Shown: positions 51,585-60,087 of the stretch, piece by piece | Numbering within the stretch: position 1 is the first letter of the stretch | Layout of the letters: each line of letters opens with the position of its first letter | DNA from: JAXLWB01 sp046328715 | GTDB lineage: Bacteria > Chloroflexota > Anaerolineae > Caldilineales > Caldilineaceae | Direction of reading: 5' to 3' | DNA length: 64,000 bases | NCBI GenBank assembly: GCA_046328715.1 | Contig: JAXLWB010000010.1 | Coordinates: 124,001-188,000, forward strand | Made by a program: the position numbers and the translations under genes | The notes under the pieces: generated by a model | Databases searched by the model: none | Told to the model about the DNA's origin: nothing | What the model saw: only the letters and a program-made list of their open reading frames with translations

Positions 51585-54404
51585 TTAATTTTGTAATTGA
51601 TCTTTTCCTGTTTTATTGTAAATCCAGTCTCTTTCATTCTCTTTTGTCACTACCTCTCCATCTAGGCGCGCTGTGCGTAGACCTTCGAGAATGATGCTAT
51701 AGATGGGACCAGGTGCAATATGGAGCGCCTCCAACTCTTTTGCTGTGGTTTGGGCACGTACAAACCGCCACTCGTTGTGATATCTTTCGATCACAGCGCG
51801 CAGCCGCTCCTCATACTGGTGGACTACCCAAAAGAGTGCAAGCGCATGCAGGTCTGCTTTCTCCAAGTTCATGACAACCCGACTTGGAGGCACATTGGGC
51901 TGGGATAATTGGTCTGCTGCCGATTCCAACTCGTGCAGACCCCAAACAAGTCGTTCGGTTCCCTTGTCCCACTGCAGACGCTCATTCAATTCAATCAATG
52001 CCTGGCGTGGCATATGCAGGGTCATCAATGAAAAATATGCTCTACCAATGGCTTTTTGCGGTAAGTAAGCTGTAACCCAATTAGGGGCAGGAATCGATTT
52101 TGAAATAACTCCACGAAGGCGCGGGAAAATTTCTGAGAGCGCTCCGTCACTGGGAAGCTGCGGATGAATTTCAGCCAAGACGCCCAGTTCTCCAAGGCGC
52201 AACAGGGTGCGCTCTGGCACGGTTTCTAGGAATATACGCTGCAACTCATGTCTGATTCTCGCAGCCGTGACTCGCTTGAGCAGCTCTCGGGCGTCATGGA
52301 GCAACTCTAGCGTTCTCTCTTCGATCTGAAAGTTGAAACGTTGCTCGTAGCGCACCGCCCGTAGGATGCGGGTTGGGTCGTCGATAAAGCTAATCGAATG
52401 TAACACGCGAATCAGACGCTTATTCAGGTCGTTCACACCGCCGTAGAAGTCGAGCAGTACCCCCCAACGATTGGGGCTAAGGCAGAGCGCCAACGTGTTG
52501 ATAGTGAAATCTCTGCGATGGAGGTCCAGTTTGATACTGCTGCTCTCCACCGTAGGCAGCACGGTTGGGGCCGTGTAAAATTCTGTGCGGGCAGTGACAA
52601 AATCCAAACTCTCTGGCAATTGAATGTCCGGATCCCTTTGTTCCAACGCACTAAGCAGAGCGTCTCGATCGATCTGCTGCTCTGGGTGGTTGAGTAGCCA
52701 CTTGGCTGTACCAAATTGACGATGTATGACAACCTTACCACCGAACTTGCGCTGCATATGATGGGCAAAGAGAATGGCATCTCCTTCGATAACGACGTCC
52801 AGATCAAATACAGAATTTTCTTCTGTCTCATCAGTGTGTAATTCTGGCTTCAATGCCGGAATTTTGAGCAGGAGATCTCGGACAAAGCCGCCAACCACAT
52901 AGACTCTTTGATTGTTGTCCGCCGCCTCTTTGCCGATCAATTGCAGGATGTGATGATGAATTGGGCTGAGCGCAGCCTTCATTCGTTCTGCGATTTCACT
53001 GGCCGAGTATTCGGGTGTTGGGCTTTCGCCCCACAGTTTGATCAGATCTGTTCGTGTGACGATGCCGATGATCTGCCCGGCGTCATCTACCACTGGAATC
53101 TGGCCCCAATCGTGCTCGACCATCAAACGCCGCAGTTGTGAAACGGGTGCATCGGGTGTAATGGTGATGGCTCCAGTACGCATAAAGCGGCTGATTGGCT
53201 CTTTGTGTAAGCCGTGACTCCAGGCGCGGTCTGCTTCGCGCCGTGTCAGCACGCCTAACAGCTTCTCTTCGCCACCTTCTGTAGTTTCCACGACAGGAAA
53301 GCCTTCGTGGCCATAGCGCCGCATGAGCACCAGCGCCTCGTCAATACGCAAATCGGGTGCCAATACCTGTGGGCGACCTACGCTCATGATCTGACCCACA
53401 GTGATCCCACTCCGGCTCTGCTGTTCTAGAGCTCGCAAGAGACGCTGGCGTACCGTGCTCAAGGATACGATGTGCAGCGTTGCGGCGGCAGCACGTGCGT
53501 GCCCACCGCCACCCAAGCGGCGCGTGATCTCGCCAACGTCGATTGCGTCGGTCGTGCTGCGCGCCACCACTTGGATAATGTCACCCAACAAAATGATCAG
53601 AAACAAGGCGTCGCTTTCGAAGAAGTCGCGTAGACGCCCAGCAAGTGCGCTAATCTCCTCTTGAAAGCCTTTGGCAGTCGCCTGTGCAATCACTACAGTG
53701 TGCCCTGCAATGGTTAAAGCCTCGCTCTGGGCGAGCAATTGTTCCATCAAATGATGTTGCTCGTCGCTGAGTGGGTGATGGAGAAAATGATTGATCTCGC
53801 TGAGATTGGCTCCGCACTCCAACAGCCAGGCAAGCGCACGTACATCACGTGGTGTGGTCGAGGCAAAGGTGAGACTGCCCGTATCCTCATGGATTCCTAA
53901 GGCGAGCAATGTGGCTTGCAGCGATGTGGGCCGCAGTTGCTGGTCGATCAAGCGTTCAACCAGCAACGTGGTGGCGGCCCCAACTGGGTCAACCCACTCT
54001 TTTGCATCGGCTGGTGTGCGATTCTCGTGTGACGAAAGCGGGCCAGGAAAGGGGACAACCTGTGACCGCTCCTCTTCCGTCATTGGTGAGAGTGGGTGAT
54101 GATCGATGATCAGATAAGACGCATCTTTACGTACACCCTTAGGAAAGCTAGCCGTCCGCGTATCGACCAAAATGACCTGGCGAATGGTAGTGCGTGGCAC
54201 ATCTTCGGGCGCTAGAAAGGGAAATTGATTCTTGTAAAGGGTAACGAAGTCACGTACGTTGCGATTGAGTTGACGAGGCAAAATGGCAAGCGCACCCGGA
54301 AAGAGCAGCGCAGCACCTAACATTGATGCCAGGGCGTCAAAGTCAGTGTGTTCGTGGGTGAGGATAACGCTCTTTGAATGAGCCAAAACAGACATGGATC
54401 TCAA
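51585..54404 (-). CDS. A-adding-type tRNA nucleotidyltransferase fused to DHH and CBS domains
   Basis: 939 residues, in order: DHH phosphoesterase (about 10-160, THEHTDFDALASML, LIIDHHPLSP), DHHA1 (about 260-330, RLGGGGHARAAAATLH), two CBS domains (about 340-470), then a class II poly(A)-polymerase-head domain (about 505-660; VYVVGGFVRDLLL, FDLDVVIEGDA with catalytic DxD, LHRRDFTINTLALCL) and RNA-binding helices (DDPTRILRAVRYEQRF). This order is known from A-adding enzymes of early bacterial lineages that need a separate CC-adding enzyme. TTG 54404 or ATG 54395 is the start. It abuts the amidohydrolase stop. Confidence 0.88.
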   Translation of the reverse strand: MRSMSVLAHSKSVILTHEHTDFDALASMLGAALLFPGALAILPRQLNRNVRDFVTLYKNQFPFLAPEDVPRTTIRQVILVDTRTASFPKGVRKDASYLIIDHHPLSPMTEEERSQVVPFPGPLSSHENRTPADAKEWVDPVGAATTLLVERLIDQQLRPTSLQATLLALGIHEDTGSLTFASTTPRDVRALAWLLECGANLSEINHFLHHPLSDEQHHLMEQLLAQSEALTIAGHTVVIAQATAKGFQEEISALAGRLRDFFESDALFLIILLGDIIQVVARSTTDAIDVGEITRRLGGGGHARAAAATLHIVSLSTVRQRLLRALEQQSRSGITVGQIMSVGRPQVLAPDLRIDEALVLMRRYGHEGFPVVETTEGGEEKLLGVLTRREADRAWSHGLHKEPISRFMRTGAITITPDAPVSQLRRLMVEHDWGQIPVVDDAGQIIGIVTRTDLIKLWGESPTPEYSASEIAERMKAALSPIHHHILQLIGKEAADNNQRVYVVGGFVRDLLLKIPALKPELHTDETEENSVFDLDVVIEGDAILFAHHMQRKFGGKVVIHRQFGTAKWLLNHPEQQIDRDALLSALEQRDPDIQLPESLDFVTARTEFYTAPTVLPTVESSSIKLDLHRRDFTINTLALCLSPNRWGVLLDFYGGVNDLNKRLIRVLHSISFIDDPTRILRAVRYEQRFNFQIEERTLELLHDARELLKRVTAARIRHELQRIFLETVPERTLLRLGELGVLAEIHPQLPSDGALSEIFPRLRGVISKSIPAPNWVTAYLPQKAIGRAYFSLMTLHMPRQALIELNERLQWDKGTERLVWGLHELESAADQLSQPNVPPSRVVMNLEKADLHALALFWVVHQYEERLRAVIERYHNEWRFVRAQTTAKELEALHIAPGPIYSIILEGLRTARLDGEVVTKENERDWIYNKTGKDQLQN

Positions 54405-55796
54405 TCATGCCTTTCCTGCACGGACGAGTAGTGCCTGTGCTGCTTTGTTGTGCTGTTCGACCAGGGCAGGCACGTCCATATGGAGCGGCTGTCCATCTTT
54501 CACCAGCAGTCGCCCATTGACAATCGCAAAGTCGACATTGGTGGGTTGACAGAAAACCAATGCTGCTACCGGATCGTGGATTGCGCCGCCTGCGTAGCCA
54601 ATGGCGTTGAGATCATAGGCGATGATGTCGGCGGCCATACCTGGTGCCAAGGCCCCGATGTCATTGCGCCCTAAGACGGCGGCACCACCCAGGGTAGCTA
54701 ACTCCAATGCCTGGCGGGCATTCATAGCCAGCGGGTTACCCATCACGCGTTGCAGCAACATACATTGGCGCGCTTCGGCGAGCAGGTGGCTGCCATCGTT
54801 GCTGGCGCTGCCGTCTACCCCCAAACCGACCGGCACCCCATGATCGCACATGAAACGGACTGGCGCAATGCCGCTGGCCAGGCGCATGTTGCTGGTGGGG
54901 CAATGTGCAATACCTGTGTGTGTGCTGCCAAAAAGTTTGATCTCTGGCTCGTTGAGATGAACACAATGTGCATGCCAGACGTCGTCTCCCGTCCAATGCA
55001 GTTGCTCGGCGTAGTCGCCAGGCCGATAGCCAAAGCGTTCTAGACAAAATTCCTCTTCATCTTTGGTTTCGGCCAAATGTGTGTGCAGATGGACGTTCAT
55101 TTCAGCGCCAAAGCTTCGCGCAAGGGCTGCTGATTCGCGCATCAGATCCGGCGTTACTGAGAAGGGACTGCAAGGAGCCAGAACCACGCGTCGCATGCCA
55201 AAACGATGCGCATCGTGATAGCTTTCAACCACCCGCTGAGAATCACGCAAGATCGCCGCTTCGTCCTCGGTACAGCGATCCGGGGGGAGACCTCCTTTGC
55301 TTTCGCCCAAACTCATGCTGCCGCGTGCGCCGTGAAAGCGGACGCCCACCATCTCCGCAGCTTCAAATTGATCGTCCAGGCGCGAACCGTTGGGCCAAAG
55401 ATAGTGGTGATCGCTGCTCGTGGTGCAGCCAGAAAGCAACAATTCGGTCAACGCCAGTTGCGTGCTAACGAGCACGTCGTTGGGCGTTAATTCGGCCCAG
55501 ATTGGGTAAAGCGTTTTAAGCCAATCGAAGAGGACCGCATCCTGAGCGCCAGGGATGACCCGAGTCAGCGTTTGATAGAAATGATGGTGGGTGTTGACCA
55601 TGCCAGGCAGGACAATTTTGCCATGTCCGTCGATCGTCTCTTCAACCTCGCGAAAGAGCATGGGAGGGATTTCGTCACTCTTGCCCACCCAAACGATTTG
55701 ATTGTCGCGTGTAATGATTGCACCGTCGCTCAACTCGCGGCGATTGCTATCCATCGTAACCAGCATTTGGATGTTGCGAATGAGAAGTTTTGACAT
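54405..55796 (-). CDS. 8-oxoguanine deaminase-like amidohydrolase
   Basis: 463 residues of the AtzA/TrzN metal-dependent hydrolase group. VLPGMVNTHHHFYQTLTR gives the HxH metal pair, HLHTHLAETKDEEEF and HCVHLNEPEI the other histidines, and LGVDGSASNDG the metal aspartate. The 'NTHHHFYQTLTR' pattern is shared with 8-oxoguanine deaminases and hydroxyatrazine hydrolases. It should deaminate a purine-like or triazine-like base. The next gene upstream is a purine-nucleoside-phosphorylase-family gene, which supports purine salvage. Confidence 0.8.
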   Translation of the reverse strand: MSKLLIRNIQMLVTMDSNRRELSDGAIITRDNQIVWVGKSDEIPPMLFREVEETIDGHGKIVLPGMVNTHHHFYQTLTRVIPGAQDAVLFDWLKTLYPIWAELTPNDVLVSTQLALTELLLSGCTTSSDHHYLWPNGSRLDDQFEAAEMVGVRFHGARGSMSLGESKGGLPPDRCTEDEAAILRDSQRVVESYHDAHRFGMRRVVLAPCSPFSVTPDLMRESAALARSFGAEMNVHLHTHLAETKDEEEFCLERFGYRPGDYAEQLHWTGDDVWHAHCVHLNEPEIKLFGSTHTGIAHCPTSNMRLASGIAPVRFMCDHGVPVGLGVDGSASNDGSHLLAEARQCMLLQRVMGNPLAMNARQALELATLGGAAVLGRNDIGALAPGMAADIIAYDLNAIGYAGGAIHDPVAALVFCQPTNVDFAIVNGRLLVKDGQPLHMDVPALVEQHNKAAQALLVRAGKA

Positions 55797-55804
55797 GGAA
55801 AAGG

Positions 55805-55919
55805 TCCTATTAAGTGATAGATGCTCTCTGATCCGTGATTCGTGAATTACTAATTTCGGTTCGTCAAGTTCTGAAATATGTTGACAGTAAACTCATGCAT
55901 CACGTCTCACTCTTCACAT
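55805..55919. repeat. GATGCTCTCTGATCCGTGATTCGTG word repeat region
   Basis: TGATCCGTGATTCGTGAATTAC occurs with inverted words ATGCATCACGTCTCACTCTTCAC. It is an imperfect hairpin between the phosphorylase and amidohydrolase genes (both minus). Confidence 0.5.
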
Positions 55920-56663
55920 CTATTCATTACAGGTACAATGATCGAGTTCGCTCATTATTTGCACAAAAGTCGGGAGAATTTCAACAGTTTGCTCTAAACT
56001 GTAGCGCATTTCGCCTTCAACTGCTTGCAACCCTTGATCGGCTGCGTAGCCGCTGACTGTCACCAAACCAGCAAAGCAGATGCCCAATTCACGCGCTAGC
56101 GAGACTTCGGGAACCAGATTCTGTCCTGTCACATCGACGCCCCAGGCGCGAAACATACGTGCTTCGGCAGGCGTTTCCCGACGTGGCCCATCAACGCCCA
56201 GATAAATGACGCTTGGTGCAAATGGCATCAAGCGGGTCAGTGCTGCATTCATCTGGGGGCAGAAAGCCGGCGACTCAGAGAGCCATTCAGGGTCGATTTC
56301 TAATTCAATGTCACCCAAAAAGCTGTTGCGCTGTTGGCTCATCCATTCAATATAATCAGTTGCAATCGCAGGCTGGCCCCGACGCAACACAGGATTGATA
56401 GCAATCCCCATATCCCAGGTCAAGATTTTTTTGACACCAAGATGCTTGGCTGCGATGATTGTGCCACGCGGATCCGTATGGGTGGGTAAACCCATGTATG
56501 GCTGAACCCAAACCGCTACATCTCCATTTGAACGTAAGGCCAGCGGGCCAATATAACCGTACGGTGTGTCCACCCAGCGCTCGTCAACGACGGAGCCGAA
56601 AAGCTCCAACGCAGTCGGTGGAAGCAGAGTTGCAAACAGGATCAACAGGTTAGGCGCATGCAT
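55920..56663 (-). CDS. S-methyl-5'-thioadenosine phosphorylase/purine nucleoside phosphorylase family
   Basis: 247 residues from ATG 56663 (MHAPNLLILF). The MTAP/PNP family is shown by YLGVDGPRRETPAEARMFRA, WGVDVTGQNLVPEVSLAREL, ICFAGLVTVSGYAADQ. The N-terminal GSVVDERWVDTPYGYIG is shorter than in MTAP; the phosphate-binding Gly-rich loop is not obvious. Substrate could be methylthioadenosine, adenosine or guanosine/inosine. The neighbouring amidohydrolase supports a purine role. An upstream ATG at 56708 is less likely because it adds 15 atypical residues. Confidence 0.8.
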   Translation of the reverse strand: MHAPNLLILFATLLPPTALELFGSVVDERWVDTPYGYIGPLALRSNGDVAVWVQPYMGLPTHTDPRGTIIAAKHLGVKKILTWDMGIAINPVLRRGQPAIATDYIEWMSQQRNSFLGDIELEIDPEWLSESPAFCPQMNAALTRLMPFAPSVIYLGVDGPRRETPAEARMFRAWGVDVTGQNLVPEVSLARELGICFAGLVTVSGYAADQGLQAVEGEMRYSLEQTVEILPTFVQIMSELDHCTCNE

Positions 56664-56710
56664 AGCCTTCAGTATACTACGGATTCGATAAGACAGACCA
56701 GCGAACAACT

Positions 56711-57091
56711 ATGACACAGACAATTGCACTGATTGCCCATGATGGTAAAAAAGAAGATATGGTACGCTTTGCTCAAACCCATCATGAAATTTTGGCCACA
56801 TTCCATTTGATAGCCACTGGCACCACCGGACAGCGCATTGCTGCCGCTACTGGACTCCCGATCGAGCGCATGCTTAGCGGCCCATACGGGGGCGACGCAC
56901 AAATCGGCTCTCGTGTTGCGGAGGGTAAAGTTGTGGCTGTCATCTTCCTGATAGACCCGCTCTATGCTCATCCTCACGAGCCAGATATTCAAGGACTGTT
57001 GCGCATTTGCAACGTCTATAATGTGCCTCTGGCAACGAACGAAGCAACGGCAGGTTTGGTACTGAAAGCGTTGTCTACCCCTTCTTTATGA
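56711..57091 (+). CDS. mgsA: Methylglyoxal synthase
   Basis: 126 residues. Converts dihydroxyacetone phosphate to methylglyoxal plus phosphate, an overflow route when phosphate is scarce. IALIAHDGKKEDMVRFA, LIATGTTGQRIAAATGL, MLSGPYGGDAQIGSRVAEG and VIFLIDPLYAHPHEPDIQG include catalytic His and Asp residues. Length is normal. Divergent from the phosphorylase gene (47 bases between starts). Its stop overlaps the next ATG by 4 bases. Confidence 0.94.
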   Translation: MTQTIALIAHDGKKEDMVRFAQTHHEILATFHLIATGTTGQRIAAATGLPIERMLSGPYGGDAQIGSRVAEGKVVAVIFLIDPLYAHPHEPDIQGLLRICNVYNVPLATNEATAGLVLKALSTPSL

Positions 57092-58134
57092 ACCATCTAC
57101 ACACAAAACCCATTCGTTTAGGCATCATCGGCGCAGGGATCTTTGTGCGCGATGCCCATCTGCCTTCGCTGCTGCGGCTGGGCGATCTTTATCAAGTTGT
57201 CGCCATTTGCAGTAAGGGGGGCGAATCGGCACAGGCGTTGGCCAAAAGTGTACCCAACGAGGTTGCCATCTACACCGATTGGGCTGAATTGTTCAAACGT
57301 ACCGACATCGACGCCATCGATATTGTGCTGCCGATTGACCTCATGCCGACGGTGATCGAGCAAGGGCTGGAGAGCGGCAAACATTTGATTAGTGAAAAAC
57401 CGATTGCGGCCAAGGTAGCGACAGCCCGCCAACTCGTAGACCAATTTACCCAAACCACTCGGCGCTTTCCCGGACAACAATGGATGGTGGGCGAGAACTG
57501 GCGCTACGAAGCTGCTTTTCCCCTGGCCAAAGAGATCGTCGATAGTGGTGAAATCGGTCACCCGCTGACTTTCCACTGGGCACAACATGTGGCGATGACC
57601 GCCGCCAACAAATACTTTCACACCCCTTGGCGCCGCGCTGGTGACCTAGCTGGCGGCTATTTGCTCGATGTCAGCGTGCATCATGCCTCTGCGCTACGCC
57701 TGATCTTTGGAGAAGTGGAAAGCGTCAGCGCCGATGTCAAACAGTTCTCGCCGGAGTTGCCACCGGTGGATACGCTGGCTGCCACCTTCCGCATGGCCAA
57801 TGGTGTGGTGGGCAGCTATCTGCTAAGCTTTGCCGCAGCTGCCGCCTGGCAGCCACTGTTGCACATCGTTGGCGACAAGGGTAGCCTACGCGTACAGCGA
57901 GGCTTTGTGGAAGTAACCAGCGGTGGACAAAGCCGTTCCATTCCTTGTGCTGGCATGAACGGGGTTGAAATGGAACTAGCGGCCTTCGGCCAAACCCTCA
58001 CAGAAGGAATTGCCCACAAGAATAGCCCGATTGAAGCGTTGCGCGACCTGATTGTCGTCGAGACATTGTTGCAAGCAGCGGCCAGCGGTCAGCGCTGCCC
58101 AGTCGAACGGAGCGGTGAGATAGTAGGACAGTGA
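57088..58134 (+). CDS. Gfo/Idh/MocA family oxidoreductase
   Basis: 348 residues. RLGIIGAGIFVRDAHLPSLL binds NAD(P). KHLISEKPIAAKVATARQLV contains the EKP lysine motif and GGYLLDVSVHHASALRLIFG the catalytic-type D-x-x-x-H region. It acts on a sugar or sugar-acid hydroxyl group; substrate cannot be read. The ATGA overlap with mgsA couples their translation. Confidence 0.87.
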   Translation: MNHLHTKPIRLGIIGAGIFVRDAHLPSLLRLGDLYQVVAICSKGGESAQALAKSVPNEVAIYTDWAELFKRTDIDAIDIVLPIDLMPTVIEQGLESGKHLISEKPIAAKVATARQLVDQFTQTTRRFPGQQWMVGENWRYEAAFPLAKEIVDSGEIGHPLTFHWAQHVAMTAANKYFHTPWRRAGDLAGGYLLDVSVHHASALRLIFGEVESVSADVKQFSPELPPVDTLAATFRMANGVVGSYLLSFAAAAAWQPLLHIVGDKGSLRVQRGFVEVTSGGQSRSIPCAGMNGVEMELAAFGQTLTEGIAHKNSPIEALRDLIVVETLLQAAASGQRCPVERSGEIVGQ

Positions 58135-58135
58135 A

Positions 58136-58186
58136 TCGGTAAGACGTTACTTTTCCACTGACTCACTGTCCTACTGTCACACTGAA
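58136..58186. repeat. GTAGGACAGTGAATCGG word repeat hairpin
   Basis: GAGATAGTAGGACAGTGAATC runs into inverted CACTGTCCTACTGTCACAC. It lies between converging genes (oxidoreductase plus, protease minus), in the position of a terminator. Confidence 0.6.
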
Positions 58187-58189
58187 TTA

Positions 58190-59761
58190 CTATCGACCTG
58201 TACCGGAAAGAAAAGCAACGTCGTCGATCCATAACTCACTACTCAGCGAGGTGTCAGTTTCGCCTCGCAGCGCGATTTCGATGGTTTGGCCGGCGTAGCT
58301 GGAGAGATCAACGGTACGCTGTTGCCAAGTCTGTTGCTGCTTGCTGGTGCATAGCTCAATGCTGTCGAGCACCGTGTTTCGATTAACGACCACCCCGCCG
58401 AAATCATAGCCACAATCATCGCCAGAGTGAGACTGGTACCAATAGGTCAGGATGGTTACGCCGCTCGGAATCGTGACCCGTTGTGCCACATAGGCGACCT
58501 CGTTGTCTACCCCGAGTAGATGTACTGCTTGTGTTCCGCTGTGCGGTGTAACGCCGATATTATCGGAGCGAATTAACGTTTGGTTGTGGACCGAAGACTC
58601 TCTCCAGCCACTCTGCCCCTGCTCAAAGTCCCCATTGGTTAAATTCAAGATCTCTACAGTTGCCGTCGGCGTTGGTGTATCCACTATATTCTGCCGCCTG
58701 ATGATCGGCAGATAGACCGACTTGCGATTGGGAGATACATCCGTGGGCAACGGTGTAGTGGAGGCAGTAGGCGTATCGGTGGCTGAAGGCGTGTTGGTTG
58801 GCGTTGGGGTATCGCTTGCTGTGGGTGTAGAGCTCTCGGTTGCGGTAAAGGTTGGCACAGGGGTATTTAATGTCGGAATCTGCTCGCTGATCCAGGCTGC
58901 ATATTTTGAAAGGTTCGTATAGATTCCATAGTACTTGGGCTCGGCGCAGCCTGTACCCCAACTGACAATCCCAATCTGCTTCCAAAGTTGTGTAGAGCCG
59001 TCAAAAGTCATCAACGGACCACCGCTGTCTCCTTGACAAGAATCCTTGCCCCCTTCGATCAGACCTGCACAGAGCATATTCACCGTAACTTCACCATTGA
59101 TCAATCCGTATGAATCCCAACAGGCTTCGAGCGGTACAATAGGAACGGACACCTGGCGCAACACATCTGGGAAGGCGCTGTTGTTGTTGGGGATTGTCAG
59201 CCCCCAACCAATCACAGTGCTCATGCGACCTTCGCTCAGAAGATCGTTGCGGTCAGCCGCAATCAGATCAATGGTGTTGGCTGGATTGGCGGGCGTCACT
59301 AGCTCAAACAGGGCGAGATCATTGTCCTGCGTAGCGCTGACGTAGCCAGGGTGACGGATAATCCGTTTGACATTAATCCGTTGACCTTCTACATCGGTTA
59401 GCCTGTAATCACCCACAATCACGAACACTTCACTGGGCAGCATCTCTCGTTCACTTGAGTTTGGCGAGTCTTGCGTGTAGGTACAATGGGCCGCGGTGAG
59501 GACATATTGGGCATGAATCAATGAACCACCACAAAATTGCCCGTCGAAAGCAGAACTGCCGGTATGGACGAGCGCAACCATCCACGGCCAGGCACCGGGA
59601 GCTGCTTCAGTTCCGCCAACAATCGCAGGCTCATCTGTGTTGTCAACGGTGGACTGCATTTGTGAAGCCGCAAAAGCGGCTGATGCGATCAGGCTAAGGC
59701 CTACAAAGATAAGTAGAATCGCTGTAAACGAGATTTTCTTGTATAGTTTCAAAGTGAACAC
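58190..59761 (-). CDS. Secreted trypsin-like serine protease with C-terminal beta-sandwich
   Basis: 523 residues. A signal peptide (about 1-32, ending SAAFAAS) is followed by a short propeptide and AIVGGTEAAPGAWPW, the activation site. Catalytic H92 (LTAAHC), D148 (DNDLALFEL) and S246 (CQGDSGGPLM) are present, and D240 before it predicts cleavage after Lys/Arg. A TPTPT-rich linker (about 300-345) contains KSVYLPIIRRQ at 347-357, then a second linker and a MAM/carbohydrate-like beta domain (TNGDFEQGQSGW, WIDDVAF). Start is GTG 59761, or TTG 59752, which has AGAGGTG just upstream. It is exported. Confidence 0.9.
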   Translation of the reverse strand: MFTLKLYKKISFTAILLIFVGLSLIASAAFAASQMQSTVDNTDEPAIVGGTEAAPGAWPWMVALVHTGSSAFDGQFCGGSLIHAQYVLTAAHCTYTQDSPNSSEREMLPSEVFVIVGDYRLTDVEGQRINVKRIIRHPGYVSATQDNDLALFELVTPANPANTIDLIAADRNDLLSEGRMSTVIGWGLTIPNNNSAFPDVLRQVSVPIVPLEACWDSYGLINGEVTVNMLCAGLIEGGKDSCQGDSGGPLMTFDGSTQLWKQIGIVSWGTGCAEPKYYGIYTNLSKYAAWISEQIPTLNTPVPTFTATESSTPTASDTPTPTNTPSATDTPTASTTPLPTDVSPNRKSVYLPIIRRQNIVDTPTPTATVEILNLTNGDFEQGQSGWRESSVHNQTLIRSDNIGVTPHSGTQAVHLLGVDNEVAYVAQRVTIPSGVTILTYWYQSHSGDDCGYDFGGVVVNRNTVLDSIELCTSKQQQTWQQRTVDLSSYAGQTIEIALRGETDTSLSSELWIDDVAFLSGTGR

Positions 59762-59970
59762 CTCTTGCTATATGGTGATTATCAATAGGTTTTGAATGCG
59801 GTGGTGAATCCGAATAAGAGATTCGAACTGCAAAATCGCCCAATTGGCAACAGTATAAGAATCATTAGGCTCTCACTCAACACTCATATAACGGATTGCC
59901 GTCAATTACCTACCGTACGTTCTACAGATGATTGACGGGATTTGTTCATGTAGCGTTGGAAACAAGTTAA

Positions 59971-60008
59971 TATAAGTCATATTTACATTTTTGTAAATAT
60001 GACTTATA
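59971..60008. promoter_or_regulatory. 17-bp palindrome in the divergent protease promoter region
   Basis: TATAAGTCATATTTACA-TTTT-TGTAAATATGACTTATA is an exact 17-bp inverted repeat, AT-rich, between the two secreted-protease genes (59762-60087 holds no gene). It could be an operator or a transcript hairpin shared by both. Confidence 0.5.
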
Positions 60009-60087
60009 CTTAGAACTAATGGAATTATTAAGGTACATGGCTTAGTTACTCTAATGTCTGAATTTAGTCTTGATAAGGAGACACAAG

